DNA from: Paractinoplanes toevensis
Lineage (GTDB): Bacteria > Actinomycetota > Actinomycetes > Mycobacteriales > Micromonosporaceae
Direction: 5' to 3'
Length of the DNA stretch: 64,000 nt
NCBI RefSeq assembly: GCF_018332695.1
Contig: NZ_BOQN01000011.1
Location: 62,001-126,000 of the forward strand
The notes beneath the pieces were generated by a model that searched no databases, had not been told where the DNA came from, and saw only the letters and a list, made by a program, of their open reading frames with translations. Positions within the stretch are counted from its first letter, which is position 1. Each line of letters starts with the position of its first letter. The translations under genes and the position numbers were made by a program. Below are positions 17,410 to 25,709 of the stretch, in pieces.

Positions 17410-18903
17410 TTGAGTACCGCTACCGAACTGTCCCCGCCGCCGTCCCCGGCGGCTGCCCAGGCGGCCGGCTCCGGCCGCTGGTGGTCGCTGGTCGTGCTGG
17501 CCATGGCCCAGCTCATGGTGGTGCTGGACGCCACGATCGTGAACATCGCGCTGCCCACCGCCCAGGCCGACCTCGGCTTCTCCGACGCCAGCCGGCAGTG
17601 GGTCGTCACCGGTTACGCCCTCGCCTTCGGCAGCCTGCTGCTGCTCGGTGGCCGGCTCAGTGACTTCTTCGGCCGCAAGCGGATGTTCCTCATCGGCCTG
17701 GTGGGCTTCGCGCTCGCGTCCGCCCTCGGCGGTGCCGCCAACGGCTTCGAGATGCTGATCGTCGCCCGCATCCTGCAGGGTGCCTTCGGTGCCGCGCTGG
17801 CCCCGGCCGCCCTGTCTCTGCTGTCCACCACATTCACCAACCCGACCGACCGGGGCAAGGCGTTCGGCATCTTCGGCGCCATCTCCGGCGCCGGCGGCGC
17901 CGTCGGCCTGCTGCTCGGCGGCGTGCTGACCGAGTACGCGTCGTGGCGTTGGTGCCTCTACGTCAACCTGGTCATCGCGGCCATCGCCGTGGTCGGCGCC
18001 CTGATGAAGCTGCAGGACGAGAAGATCACCGACCGCGCCAAGATCGACGTCCCGGGCGCGGTCACCGCGATCGTCGGCCTCGTCGGCCTGGTGTACGGCC
18101 TCGGCAAGGCGGAGACCGACGGCTGGAGCGCGGCCGCCACCCTCACCCCGATCATCGTCGGCGTGGTCGTGCTGGTCGCGTTCGTGCTGATCGAGCTGCG
18201 CGTGCCGCACCCGCTGCTGCCGCTGCGCGTCGTGCTCGACCGTAACCGCGGTGGCTCGTACGCCTCGATCGGCATCGCCGGCGCCGGCATGTTCGGCATC
18301 TTCCTGTTCCTGACCTACTACCTGGTCGGCTTCCTCGGATTCACCCCGATCCAGACCGGCCTGGCGTTCCTGCCGATGCTCGGCGCGATCATGCTGTCCG
18401 CCACCACGGCCGGCTCGATCCTCACCCCGAAGGTCGGCCCGCGGCCGCTGGTCCCGGTCGGTGCCCTGATCGCGGCGGTCGGCATGGCTTTCCTGACCCG
18501 CCTCGATTTGGACTCGACGTACGCGTCGGGTGTCCTGCCCGGTCTGCTGATCATCGGCCTCGGCCTCGGCATGGTCTTCGCCCCGACCCAGAACGCCGCC
18601 ACCAGCGGCGTCGAGCACCGCGACGCGGGCGTCGCCTCCGCCATGGTCAACACGATGCAGCAGATCGGCGGCTCCATCGGCACCGCGCTGCTCAGCTCGT
18701 TCGCGGCCTCCGCGGCGACGAACTACGCCACGGGCAAGACGCCGTCGGCGCTGGTCGAGGCCCAGGCCCAGCTGTCCAGCTACCACACGGTGTTCTGGTG
18801 GTCGTGCGGCTTCTTCCTGCTGGCCGCGCTGGTCTCGGTGCTGATCTTCCGGAACGGCCCCCTCGACGTCGACCCGGACGCCCCGAAGGCGATGGCCCAC
18901 TGA
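17410..18903 (+). CDS. MFS drug exporter, DHA2 (EmrB/QacA) family
   Basis: About 497 residues with roughly 14 membrane helices. Motif C-type and motif A signatures are visible: LDATIVNIALPTAQADLGFS and GGRLSDFFGRKRMFLIGLV. Proteins of this family expel hydrophobic compounds or antibiotics using the proton gradient. TTG 17410 is preferred because it follows GAAAGG, whereas GTG 17341 (23 codons earlier, same frame) sits directly beside the terminator hairpin and has no ribosome binding site. The gene appears monocistronic, with a GC hairpin after its stop. The start remains the least certain part. Confidence 0.82.
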   Translation: MSTATELSPPPSPAAAQAAGSGRWWSLVVLAMAQLMVVLDATIVNIALPTAQADLGFSDASRQWVVTGYALAFGSLLLLGGRLSDFFGRKRMFLIGLVGFALASALGGAANGFEMLIVARILQGAFGAALAPAALSLLSTTFTNPTDRGKAFGIFGAISGAGGAVGLLLGGVLTEYASWRWCLYVNLVIAAIAVVGALMKLQDEKITDRAKIDVPGAVTAIVGLVGLVYGLGKAETDGWSAAATLTPIIVGVVVLVAFVLIELRVPHPLLPLRVVLDRNRGGSYASIGIAGAGMFGIFLFLTYYLVGFLGFTPIQTGLAFLPMLGAIMLSATTAGSILTPKVGPRPLVPVGALIAAVGMAFLTRLDLDSTYASGVLPGLLIIGLGLGMVFAPTQNAATSGVEHRDAGVASAMVNTMQQIGGSIGTALLSSFAASAATNYATGKTPSALVEAQAQLSSYHTVFWWSCGFFLLAALVSVLIFRNGPLDVDPDAPKAMAH

Positions 18904-18921
18904 CGAGAGTTCTACCCGGTT

Positions 18922-18949
18922 CCCCGGTCGTGCTCCGGCACGGCCGGGG
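18922..18949 (+). terminator. GC-rich hairpin after the exporter gene
   Basis: CCCCGGTCGTG (18922-18932) pairs with CACGGCCGGGG (18939-18949) with one mismatch and a 6-base loop. It lies 19 bases after the stop; there is no T-tract, as is common in actinobacteria. Confidence 0.5.
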
Positions 18950-18963
18950 ATTACCGTTTCCGG

Positions 18964-19743
18964 ATGTCTTCGGCTCCCGACCGGCACGCCCTGGTCATCG
19001 CCACATCGGTGTACGACGACCGGAGCCTGGCCCGGCTGCGGGCACCCGCCAACGACGCCCTGGACATGGCCGCGGTGCTCAGCGACCCGGAGTCCGGCGG
19101 ATTCGCGGTCACCACCGTCGCCGATGCGCGGGAGAGTGTGATCCGCCGCGAGGTCGACCAGTTCCTGCACGGCCGCCGCACCGGCGACGTCGTCGGCCAG
19201 TTGGAGGGCAGCGGCCGGGTCGTGATGACCGCGTCCGGCGCCACCGAGTACTCCTGGGAGGGCGAGCCGCTCGACGGCGCCGCCAACCAGCGATCCGTCT
19301 TCACCGGCGCCCTGGTCAAGGGTCTGCGTGGGGACGCCGACCGGCAGGGCCGGGGTTTCATCACCGTCGACGATGCGTACGACTACGCCAGCGACGAGAT
19401 GAAGAGGCTCGGTGCCAAGCAGCGGCCGGAGATCGCCACGGTGCGCGGCCGCGGCGAGATCGTGCTGACCCGGACCGCCCGCCGGCCGGCATCGTCCCGG
19501 GCAGTCCCGGCCGCGGTGATCGCGGGCCTGAGCAGCGCCGACGAGGAGACCCGGTTCGACGCGTACGTCGCGCTGTCCCCATGGCTGGGATCCCAGGATC
19601 CGGCCGAACAGCAGACGGGCCCGGCGCCTGCTGCGTGCGGCCGCCGATCGGCACGGGCCGGCGAAACCGTCACTGGTGAACAGCGCCGCAGCGCGCGACG
19701 CGGCCCCGGCCTTCCGGCGCCTGCTGGCCCGCCTGGCTGCTGA
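18964..19743 (+). pseudogene. Caspase-like (peptidase C14) gene lacking its catalytic segment, probably decayed
   Basis: The ATG at 18964 begins a clear caspase-family N-terminus: HALVIATSVYDDRSLARLRAPANDAL, then AVLSDPESGGF. At residue 77 (base 19194) GDVV joins directly to GQLEGSGRVVMTASGATEYSWEG, which normally lies after the catalytic Cys. The roughly 75 residues that carry the SGHG histidine and the DCC(Y/F)SG cysteine are missing in frame. The rest of the fold (RSVFTGALVKGL, GFITVDDAYDYASDEMKR) is intact up to about residue 195. Beyond base 19,600 homology-like sequence moves to other frames (RLLRAAADRHG, then VTLGLDPELPPGRFRI), indicating frameshifts. A genuine inactive pseudocaspase is the alternative. 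Confidence 0.6.
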
Positions 19744-19854
19744 GCAGCGGTCCGGTCACGCTCGGCCTCGACCCGGAGCTCCCGCCGGGGCGATTCCGGA
19801 TCACCGCTGAGGCCTGAGCCGCCCGGGTGGCGCGGCCGGCTCGCCGCGGGCCGA

Positions 19855-20205
19855 GTGCGGTCCACGATCGACCACCGCTTTGCGACGGTCGCGACCTGGA
19901 TCGACCCGGCGGTGAAGCTCGACGCGGGCGAGGAACCCCGGGTCAGCGGCCGCATCACCTACGCGTCGGTGGTCGTCGACGGCCTGCGGACGCTGCGGGT
20001 GACCAGCAACTTCGTCTGGGTGTACGCGTTCGACCGGGCCGACCGGCCGCTCGCCGTGGCGCACGACGAGCTGCGGTGGGAGCTCCCGTCGACGGCCGGT
20101 CTGCGCGCCGGTGACCGCGGCCGGTGGCTCGGCGACCGGAAGTCCTACCCGGCGCTGGTCGACTGTGCTGCCTCCGATCGCGGCCCGCTCGCGCCGACCC
20201 GGGTC
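19855..20205 (+). pseudogene. Remnant of an unrecognised protein gene
   Basis: The reading frame RSTIDHRFATVATWIDPAVK, then GRITYASVVVDGLRTLRVTSNFVWVYAFD and LVDCAASDRGPLAP, has normal protein composition and the codon bias of its neighbours, but there is no ribosome binding site, no signal peptide or N-terminal domain, and after about base 20205 it runs into low-complexity sequence. I take it as the surviving middle of a larger secreted or membrane protein whose 5' part was lost, possibly in the event that damaged the caspase-like gene. The family is not recognised. A short real gene from GTG 19855 cannot be excluded. Confidence 0.4.
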
Positions 20206-20278
20206 GGCGGCACCCCGCGACCAGCCTGCAACACCGGCACGTGCCGCGCCTCTCGCGTAACCACACACCCCCACGCGA

Positions 20279-20332
20279 CCCCGCCCACCCCTACCCGCCG
20301 CGCTGCCCCGCCCACCCCTACCCGCCGCTCTG
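20279..20332. repeat. 27-base tandem duplication
   Basis: Two adjacent 27-base units (20279-20305 and 20306-20332) differ at one base. Both start CCCCGCCCACCCCTACC. Likely replication slippage in non-coding sequence. Confidence 0.7.
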
Positions 20333-20403
20333 CCCGGAGGGATTCTGCGGGTATCCGGCCCGCCTTGACGCGATCCATGCCCCGCCCACGGCGCCCGGCA
20401 TCG

Positions 20404-20496
20404 CAGATCTTGTGGAGTTGCCGCTCGGTCCGCACGGCAAGCCCACAAGATCGCGTCTGGCCGAGCTGTCGACATCGGGCATAAACGATATGTCAT
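20404..20496 (-). repeat. Dispersed palindromic repeat, copy 1
   Basis: Read on the minus strand, this 93-base element aligns without gaps to 37344-37436 on the plus strand with 69 of 93 identities. It begins ATGACATATCGTTTAT and ends CCACAAGATCTG. Inside, GATCTTGTGG (20406-20415) pairs with CCACAAGATC (20443-20452) and TTGCCG (20418-20423) with CGGCAA (20435-20440), giving a long stem-loop. See the finding on both copies. Confidence 0.75.
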
Positions 20497-20853
20497 AGTC
20501 TTCTGGCCGGTGGATCGCTCAAGGTGTGGGAGGGCCGCTCATCAGGCGGGACATGCCCGGGATGCGGGACGACGACCCGGTGTCCGAGAGCGGCGACCAT
20601 CATGCGGGCGGTCGTTGGCCGTCGCCCGGGACTGTTCGGTGGGCGGGTTGGGGTTGCGGGCTTGGGCCGGGCCCGCCCGCAGCGGGCGCGCGGAGGGTGC
20701 GTGGCACCTGCCGGGACCGCGTGCCACGGGAGTGGGTCGGCGCGTACGGCAAAGGTTTGATCTTCCGCGCGGAAGCGTCCCGCCCTCCGTTTCCAGGAGG
20801 TCCGGGCTCGGGTCTCGTCCTTGGAATTGGCGGGACCCCGACCCGAAAGATCT

Positions 20854-21384
20854 CTAGCCCCGCAGGATGCGGCGGCCCGCGGCCAGCAGGTGGTCGCGGA
20901 AGTCCTCGTCGTCGAGGCCGGCCACGGCCGGGTCGGCGCCGGCCATCATCAGGCCGCCGGCGATGACCGCCATCCGCACCCGGCTGCCCGGGTCGGGGGC
21001 GGTGCCGCCCAGCAGGCGGCGGATGCGCTGCAGGTCGCGCAGGGCCGGGTGGGCGCGGACCAGGCGGACCACCACCGGGTCGTAGCTTAGCGTCGCCGAC
21101 ACCCGGCGGAAGCCGACCACCAGGTCGACCACGCCGGCCAGCACCGCCTCGTGGCGGGCCGCGCTGCCGCGCCGGGACTCGGCGTGCTCGGCGATCTCGC
21201 CCAGCCGGCCGAGCGCCGGGCCGATCACGGCCAGGACGATGTCGTCCTTGCTCGGGAACTGGTGGTAGACCGCCGCCTTGGTGACGCCGAGGCGGTCGGC
21301 GATCATCTGCAGCGAGGTGCCGCTGACGCCGTGCTCGGCGAACAGGTCGAGCGCCGCCGCCAATAGTCGCTCCCGTGCCGGCAT
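20854..21384 (-). CDS. TetR-family transcriptional regulator
   Basis: A 176-residue repressor. The N-terminal HTH is ERLLAAALDLFAEHGVSGTSL followed by MIADRLGVTKAAVYHQFPSKDDIV, an unmistakable TetR motif; the C-terminal ligand domain is short and not assignable. It diverges from an aldo/keto reductase gene across an 80-base gap that holds a strong dyad, so it may control that gene and itself. The natural ligand is unknown. Confidence 0.88.
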   Translation of the reverse strand: MPARERLLAAALDLFAEHGVSGTSLQMIADRLGVTKAAVYHQFPSKDDIVLAVIGPALGRLGEIAEHAESRRGSAARHEAVLAGVVDLVVGFRRVSATLSYDPVVVRLVRAHPALRDLQRIRRLLGGTAPDPGSRVRMAVIAGGLMMAGADPAVAGLDDEDFRDHLLAAGRRILRG

Positions 21385-21426
21385 CCGGCCCCTTCCCCCG
21401 CGTCTGCCCGGATCCTAACCGCGTTC

Positions 21427-21457
21427 TTGACCTGGAGTGCGCTCCAGGAAATAGCGT
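21427..21457 (+). promoter_or_regulatory. MerR-type promoter and dyad upstream of the aldo/keto reductase
   Basis: TTGACC (21427-21432) and TAGCGT (21452-21457) could be -35 and -10 elements with a 19-base spacer. The spacer contains the perfect dyad CCTGGAG-TGCG-CTCCAGG (21431-21448). An over-long spacer with a central CTCCAG dyad is the classic layout for MerR-family activators, whereas the adjacent regulator is TetR. The same dyad could serve TetR as an operator. Confidence 0.55.
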
Positions 21458-21464
21458 CGAACTC

Positions 21465-22475
21465 ATGCAGACGATCGAACTTGGCCGTACCGGAACCCAG
21501 GTGAGCCGGCTCGCTCTGGGCGCGATGCAGATGGGGAACGCGACCAGCGAGCCGGACTCGATCCGGATCCTCGACCGCTACACCGAGGTCGGCGGATCGT
21601 TCATCGACACCGCCGACTGCTACGAGTGGTGGGCGAAGCGGGACAGCCGCGGCGGGGAGAGCGAGGAACTCCTCGGCCGCTGGCTGCGCGCCGGCAACCG
21701 GCGCGAGCAGGTCTTCCTCGCGACCAAGGGCAGCGCGCTGCCGCATTACTCACCCGACCTGTGGGCCGCCGACGGCACGCCCGACTGGGAACTGGCCCGC
21801 CGCACGTTCGCGGGGGCGGGCGCCAAGACCCTGCGGGACGCGCTGGACGGCAGCCTGCGCCGGCTCGGCACCGACCACGTCGACCTCTACTACATCCACG
21901 TCGACGACAAGGGCACGCCGTTGGAGGAGACCCTGGAGGCTCTGGCCGGGCTGGTCGCGGCCGGCAAGATCCGCTATCTGGGCTGGTCCAACGTGCGCAC
22001 CTGGCGGCTCGAGCGGATCCGCGGGCTGTGCGAGCGCAACGGCTGGCCGCTGCCGGTCGCGATCCAGCAGCAGCACAGCTACCTGCGCCCGAAGGCCGGC
22101 CTGGAATCGGCGTCCATCGTCGGCGCCGAGCAGCTCGACTACCTGCGCGACCACGACGACCAGACCCTGGTGGCCTACTCGCCGATCCTGAAGGGCGTCT
22201 ACGCCTCGGCGGCCAAGCGGACCGGCCACTGGATGATGGCGAACTACGCCGGACCGGACGCGGGCGCCCGGATCGCCGCGGTCGAAGAGGTGGCCGCCGA
22301 GGCCGGCGTCACCCCGAACCAGCTGGTGCTGGCCTGGCTGATGCACCAGACCGGGCCGCGGGTGCTGCCGCTGATCGGCCCGCGCACGACGCAGCAGTTC
22401 GAGGAGGCGCTGCCGGCCCTCGACGTCAAGCTCACCGGCGAGCAGCTGGACCGGCTGGACGCGGCCGGCGCTTAG
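21465..22475 (+). CDS. Aldo/keto reductase
   Basis: A 336-residue NADPH-dependent oxidoreductase with the AKR barrel. Landmarks: MQTIELGRTGTQVSRLALGAMQMG at the N-terminus, GGSFIDTADCYEWW with Asp and Tyr of the catalytic tetrad, FLATKGS with the Lys, and YYIHVDD with the His. ATG 21465 gives the standard family N-terminus. It reduces carbonyls or oxidises alcohols; the substrate is unknown. It is divergent from TetR and convergent with the AbfB gene, with overlapping stop codons (TAG 22473-22475 against TTA 22472-22474) and no space for a terminator. Confidence 0.9.
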   Translation: MQTIELGRTGTQVSRLALGAMQMGNATSEPDSIRILDRYTEVGGSFIDTADCYEWWAKRDSRGGESEELLGRWLRAGNRREQVFLATKGSALPHYSPDLWAADGTPDWELARRTFAGAGAKTLRDALDGSLRRLGTDHVDLYYIHVDDKGTPLEETLEALAGLVAAGKIRYLGWSNVRTWRLERIRGLCERNGWPLPVAIQQQHSYLRPKAGLESASIVGAEQLDYLRDHDDQTLVAYSPILKGVYASAAKRTGHWMMANYAGPDAGARIAAVEEVAAEAGVTPNQLVLAWLMHQTGPRVLPLIGPRTTQQFEEALPALDVKLTGEQLDRLDAAGA

Positions 22476-23320
22476 GAGGCCACCCGCACCACGAATGCGG
22501 TTCCCGCGCCCTGGTCCAGGTGGACGATGTCGTCGTCGCGCAGGTGCAGGGCGCGGTCCGGATAATTGATGGATTCCAGAAAGACCGCGCTGCCGTCGCC
22601 GGTGCGGGCCGGGCAGAAGGTGGCGTCGCGTTCGAACAATTCGCCGCCGCGGCGGTCGCGCTGCTCCAGACGAAGCACGAAGTTACGGTGCCGCAGGAAA
22701 TAATTCGGATAATTAACTGATTCCAGCGAGACGCAGCTGTCCCGGGCCAGTCCCTTTCGGACGGTGAAGATGGAGTCCGCCTGGTCCAGGGACGTGGTGA
22801 TCCGCTCGGCGCGGGCGACGAAGTTGCGGTGCCGCAGCCGCACGCCCGGCCGGCCGGCGATCTCCAGGCCGACCCGGCTGCCGGCGACCAGGTCGACGAC
22901 CGGCGCCTTGGTCGTGGTGGCGGCGGACGGCGAGCGCGAGGGCGTCGGCCGGGTGGTGTGCTCGGCCACCGGCAGCGTCCTGGTCGGCAGGATCACCGGG
23001 GGCGCGGCGGAGCTGCTGGCCGGGGGCGGCAGCAGCGACACCGGGGTGAGCGGCTCGTAGGACGGGAAGACGATCGGCGCCGCGGCCGGGCCGAGCACGT
23101 CGCCGCCCTCACCGTCGCCGGTGAGGATCAGCGCCATGATGGCGGCCACCCCGGTGACCACCGCGACCCCGCAGGCGAGCAGCACCCGGCGGGCCCGCTC
23201 GGAGTCGGCGGGGGAGCGGGCCGGAACCCGTGGGCGGTACGGCATGAGTGCCGTGGACGGAGTCTCCTCCTGGAACCAACCGCCGACCCGGAAATCGTTG
23301 ACCTGGTCGTCGTGGGGCAT
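22472..23320 (-). CDS. Membrane-anchored protein with C-terminal AbfB (CBM42-like) domain
   Basis: A 282-residue protein. A cytoplasmic N-terminus of about 43 residues is followed by one membrane helix (about 44-66, VLLACGVAVVTGVAAIMALIL), a Pro/Ser/Thr-rich linker, and a beta-trefoil AbfB domain from residue 140: GVRLRHRNFVARAER, then SLESVNYPNYFLRHRNFVLRLEQ and SVFLESINYPDRALHLRD-like repeats. AbfB domains bind arabinofuranose side chains in fungal and bacterial enzymes. No enzyme domain is attached, so an external sugar-binding or adhesion role is possible. It diverges from another single-pass extracytoplasmic protein. Confidence 0.75.
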   Translation of the reverse strand: MPHDDQVNDFRVGGWFQEETPSTALMPYRPRVPARSPADSERARRVLLACGVAVVTGVAAIMALILTGDGEGGDVLGPAAAPIVFPSYEPLTPVSLLPPPASSSAAPPVILPTRTLPVAEHTTRPTPSRSPSAATTTKAPVVDLVAGSRVGLEIAGRPGVRLRHRNFVARAERITTSLDQADSIFTVRKGLARDSCVSLESVNYPNYFLRHRNFVLRLEQRDRRGGELFERDATFCPARTGDGSAVFLESINYPDRALHLRDDDIVHLDQGAGTAFVVRVAS

Positions 23321-23550
23321 GCAGCATCCGCTCCTACGGCCGGCGGCCTAAGGCACTCTTAAAGTCTCGAAAAGGCATTGTTGCGGCGAAAGCCGTTAAT
23401 GACAAGGGTGAGATTTAAGCCCATCTTTGGGACCGGTCGCGAACTTCTCCGAGGGAATCGAACCGTCGGCGGGTGTCGCTCCGTATTGACCATCGACGCC
23501 ATACGCAGCCGGGCCCAGGGGGTGTCCGGCCGTACCAAGGAGACGATCGC

Positions 23551-24576
23551 GTGGACGGCTCCGCTTCGGGTGATCTCCACACCGATTCCCTGCCCAACAT
23601 CTCGGACTACTGGCCGGACGCTCCGCATCGGATGAGCCCGGAGGCCGACTGGTACCCCGGCGACGACGAATCGGCGGCGGCCGCCCCGCCGTACGTTCCG
23701 GAACCGCCGGCGGACCACCTGATCAGCCCGCCGCCGCGACCGCCGCGCCGCGGCCTGCGTGTCTTTCTCGGCGCCCTCGCCGTTCTGGTCTTCCTCGGCG
23801 GCAGTGGGCTGGTGCTGGCCCGGATGGTGCTGCGCGACGATTCGCCGGCCGCGCGGGCGACCGCCGCGCCGGCTCCGCCGACCGGTGACCTGGGCGCCGA
23901 CCCGGACAACCCGCCGGTGTCGGTGCAGCCGGCGCCGGCGGCGAGCGCGACGACGGCGCCGAGTTCCGCCGCGCCGAGCGAGGCGGCGCTGCCGTTCACG
24001 TCCGGCACCTTCGACCTGACCGGCGACGTGGTCCAGTTCAATGTGACCATCGCCGATCTGGGCAACGAGCCGGTGAAGTTCAGCACCCCCGGCGGCAGTG
24101 GCCTCGAGCCGCGGCTCAGCCGCGACGGCAGCGCCGTGAAACTGGACCCCCGGCCGAACGGCGACAAGGGCAACGGCCGTCTCGACGTGCGGCTCAACAG
24201 CCGGGTCACCTGGTCGATCCGGACGAGCGGCGGGGTGACCCGGGCCAACTTCGCGCTGAGCGACGCGAGGCTGCGCCGCATCGACCTGGACGGGGGCGCG
24301 ACCCGGATCACGATGGTGCTGCCCACCCCGGGGGAGACGATACCGATCCGGATGACCGGTGGCGTCAACAGCTGGTCGATCACCACCGCGAAGAAGGTGC
24401 CGCTGAGCGCGCTGCTGCGCCAGGGCGCCGGCGAGGTGTCGCTCAACGGCACCCGGGTGCGCAACCTCAAGCGCGGTGCCGTGGTGCGCGCCGACGGCGG
24501 GCCGGGCGTCGAATCGGGCGGGTTCGGCATCGACGCGGTGGCCGGCATCGGCACGCTGACCGTCGCCCCGGCGTGA
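23551..24576 (+). CDS. Single-pass membrane protein with extracytoplasmic beta-rich domain, unknown function
   Basis: GTG 23551 follows AAGGAGA at ideal spacing, giving 341 residues; earlier in-frame starts lack such a site. Residues 1-70 are acidic and proline-rich and cytoplasmic, a membrane helix follows (about 71-92, LRVFLGALAVLVFLGGSGLVLA), then a low-complexity Ala/Pro/Thr linker, then about 200 residues of beta-rich sequence (NGRLDVRLNSRVTWSIRTSGG, SDARLRRIDLDGGATRITMVLP, GTRVRNLKRGAVVR) that read like successive beta-solenoid or sandwich strands. I do not recognise the family. It diverges from the AbfB protein, with which it shares topology. Confidence 0.65.
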   Translation: MDGSASGDLHTDSLPNISDYWPDAPHRMSPEADWYPGDDESAAAAPPYVPEPPADHLISPPPRPPRRGLRVFLGALAVLVFLGGSGLVLARMVLRDDSPAARATAAPAPPTGDLGADPDNPPVSVQPAPAASATTAPSSAAPSEAALPFTSGTFDLTGDVVQFNVTIADLGNEPVKFSTPGGSGLEPRLSRDGSAVKLDPRPNGDKGNGRLDVRLNSRVTWSIRTSGGVTRANFALSDARLRRIDLDGGATRITMVLPTPGETIPIRMTGGVNSWSITTAKKVPLSALLRQGAGEVSLNGTRVRNLKRGAVVRADGGPGVESGGFGIDAVAGIGTLTVAPA

Positions 24577-24737
24577 TCCACTGGATCCGTGCCGCCGACG
24601 TCATCTGTCCGACTTTTCCGTCGTGACCCCGGCGGAAAGTAACCGGTTCAGCACTTTGGGGGTATGTGGCGGATCTCCCGCGACGGGTTGCCGACAGGGT
24701 GCTGGAAAGCCGGTGCGCAGGTGCTCACCCTATTGGC

Positions 24738-25643
24738 ATGACGACAACGTTCGACCGGGAGCTCGTGCACGGTAGTGCCGACCTGCTCCGGGAGAAGCGG
24801 ACACTTATCTCCGCGCTGGAGATCCCGAAAGGTCGCGGCTGGGATCCGATGCGGGAGCGGATGGGCGAGGTGCTGTCCACCCAGCCGCAGGGCATCACCG
24901 AGGTGATCAAGAAGCTGGTCATCACCCAGCTGATCCTCGACGACCTGCCGCCGAGCCCGACCAACAACCGGGTGTCGGCCTTCAACGCGCTCTATCTCAA
25001 GATCACCCAACGGGTCGCCGACGCGCTCAAGACCGGCGTCAACTCGCCCGACTTCCTCGAACTGCTCGACGTCGAGTTCGCGAAGCGCTACTTCGCCGCC
25101 CTCAACCTGTGGAACGACGACGACGAGGACACCCCCGACGTGTGGGAGGTGCTCTTCAAGCGCGGTCACGACCTGCGGATGAGCCGGCTCACGGCGGCCA
25201 TGCTCGGCGTCAACGCGCACATCAACCACGACCTGGCCCTGGCGCTCATCGGCACCTGGAACGAGCTGGGTGCGCCCACCGACGACCAGATCCACCCCGA
25301 CTACCTGCTGGTCAACGAGATCTTCTACCAGGAGATCCCGCCGCTGCGGCGCGGCTTCTCCACCCGCTGGCAGAACGAGATCGACGAGTTCGTCGGCCCG
25401 CTCGACGACTGGTCGCAGCGCATCCTGGTCCGGGTCACCCGGGCGCACGCGTGGGACCAGGGCCGGGAGATGTGGGACCTGCGCAACAACGAGAAGGACT
25501 TCGAGGCGGCTCGCCGGGCGATGGACCGGTCGGCGTCGCTGATCGCCGAGTGGGCGATCTTCGGTGACCGGGTGGTGACCGGTGCCGGCTGGGGGGTTAC
25601 CGGAACCCTGGCCCTGATCCGTCGTGCGCTGGGCCAAGCCTGA
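24738..25643 (+). CDS. DUF5995 family protein
   Basis: A 301-residue soluble protein with the DUF5995 pattern: NNRVSAFNALYLKITQRVADAL, FLELLDVEFAKRYFAALNLW, and MLGVNAHINHDLALALIGTW, where the NAHINHDL histidines and Asp could bind a metal. Homologues are common in actinobacteria and have no established function. ATG 24738 is the first start giving the conserved N-terminus. It is not obviously in an operon; 66 bases separate it from the ferric-reductase-like gene, and that gap carries its own regulatory repeat. Confidence 0.75.
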   Translation: MTTTFDRELVHGSADLLREKRTLISALEIPKGRGWDPMRERMGEVLSTQPQGITEVIKKLVITQLILDDLPPSPTNNRVSAFNALYLKITQRVADALKTGVNSPDFLELLDVEFAKRYFAALNLWNDDDEDTPDVWEVLFKRGHDLRMSRLTAAMLGVNAHINHDLALALIGTWNELGAPTDDQIHPDYLLVNEIFYQEIPPLRRGFSTRWQNEIDEFVGPLDDWSQRILVRVTRAHAWDQGREMWDLRNNEKDFEAARRAMDRSASLIAEWAIFGDRVVTGAGWGVTGTLALIRRALGQA

Positions 25644-25646
25644 CGT

Positions 25647-25663
25647 TTCTTACCGAGTTCTTA
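25647..25663 (+). promoter_or_regulatory. Direct repeat TTCTTA, 11-base spacing, before the flavoprotein operon
   Basis: TTCTTA occurs at 25647-25652 and 25658-25663, one helical turn apart, 47 bases upstream of GTG 25710. OmpR/PhoB-type response regulators bind such tandem repeats, and one is encoded third in this operon, so autoregulation is plausible. CCGGT-TTTT-ACCGG follows at 25676-25689. Confidence 0.45.
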
Positions 25664-25709
25664 GGCAGCTGAGCACCGGTTTTTACCGGGCGGACCGATC
25701 GTTGACGCC

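Larger units (their letters stand above)
20206..20853. other. Gene-free stretch with repeats
   Basis: No supportable gene. It holds a 27-base tandem duplication, a copy of a dispersed palindromic repeat, and a hairpin formed by GTGGCAC (20701-20707) and GTGCCAC (20721-20727) that could stop transcription arriving from the TetR gene. Open frames here lack ribosome binding sites and typical composition. Confidence 0.6.

Noticed and set aside
20279-20332. Possible CRISPR-like repeat
   Set aside because: Only two directly adjacent 27-base units with no spacer between them, and no cas genes in the window.
20510-20857. Short plus-strand open frames upstream of the TetR stop
   Set aside because: No ribosome binding site, no normal composition and no motif; treated as non-coding.
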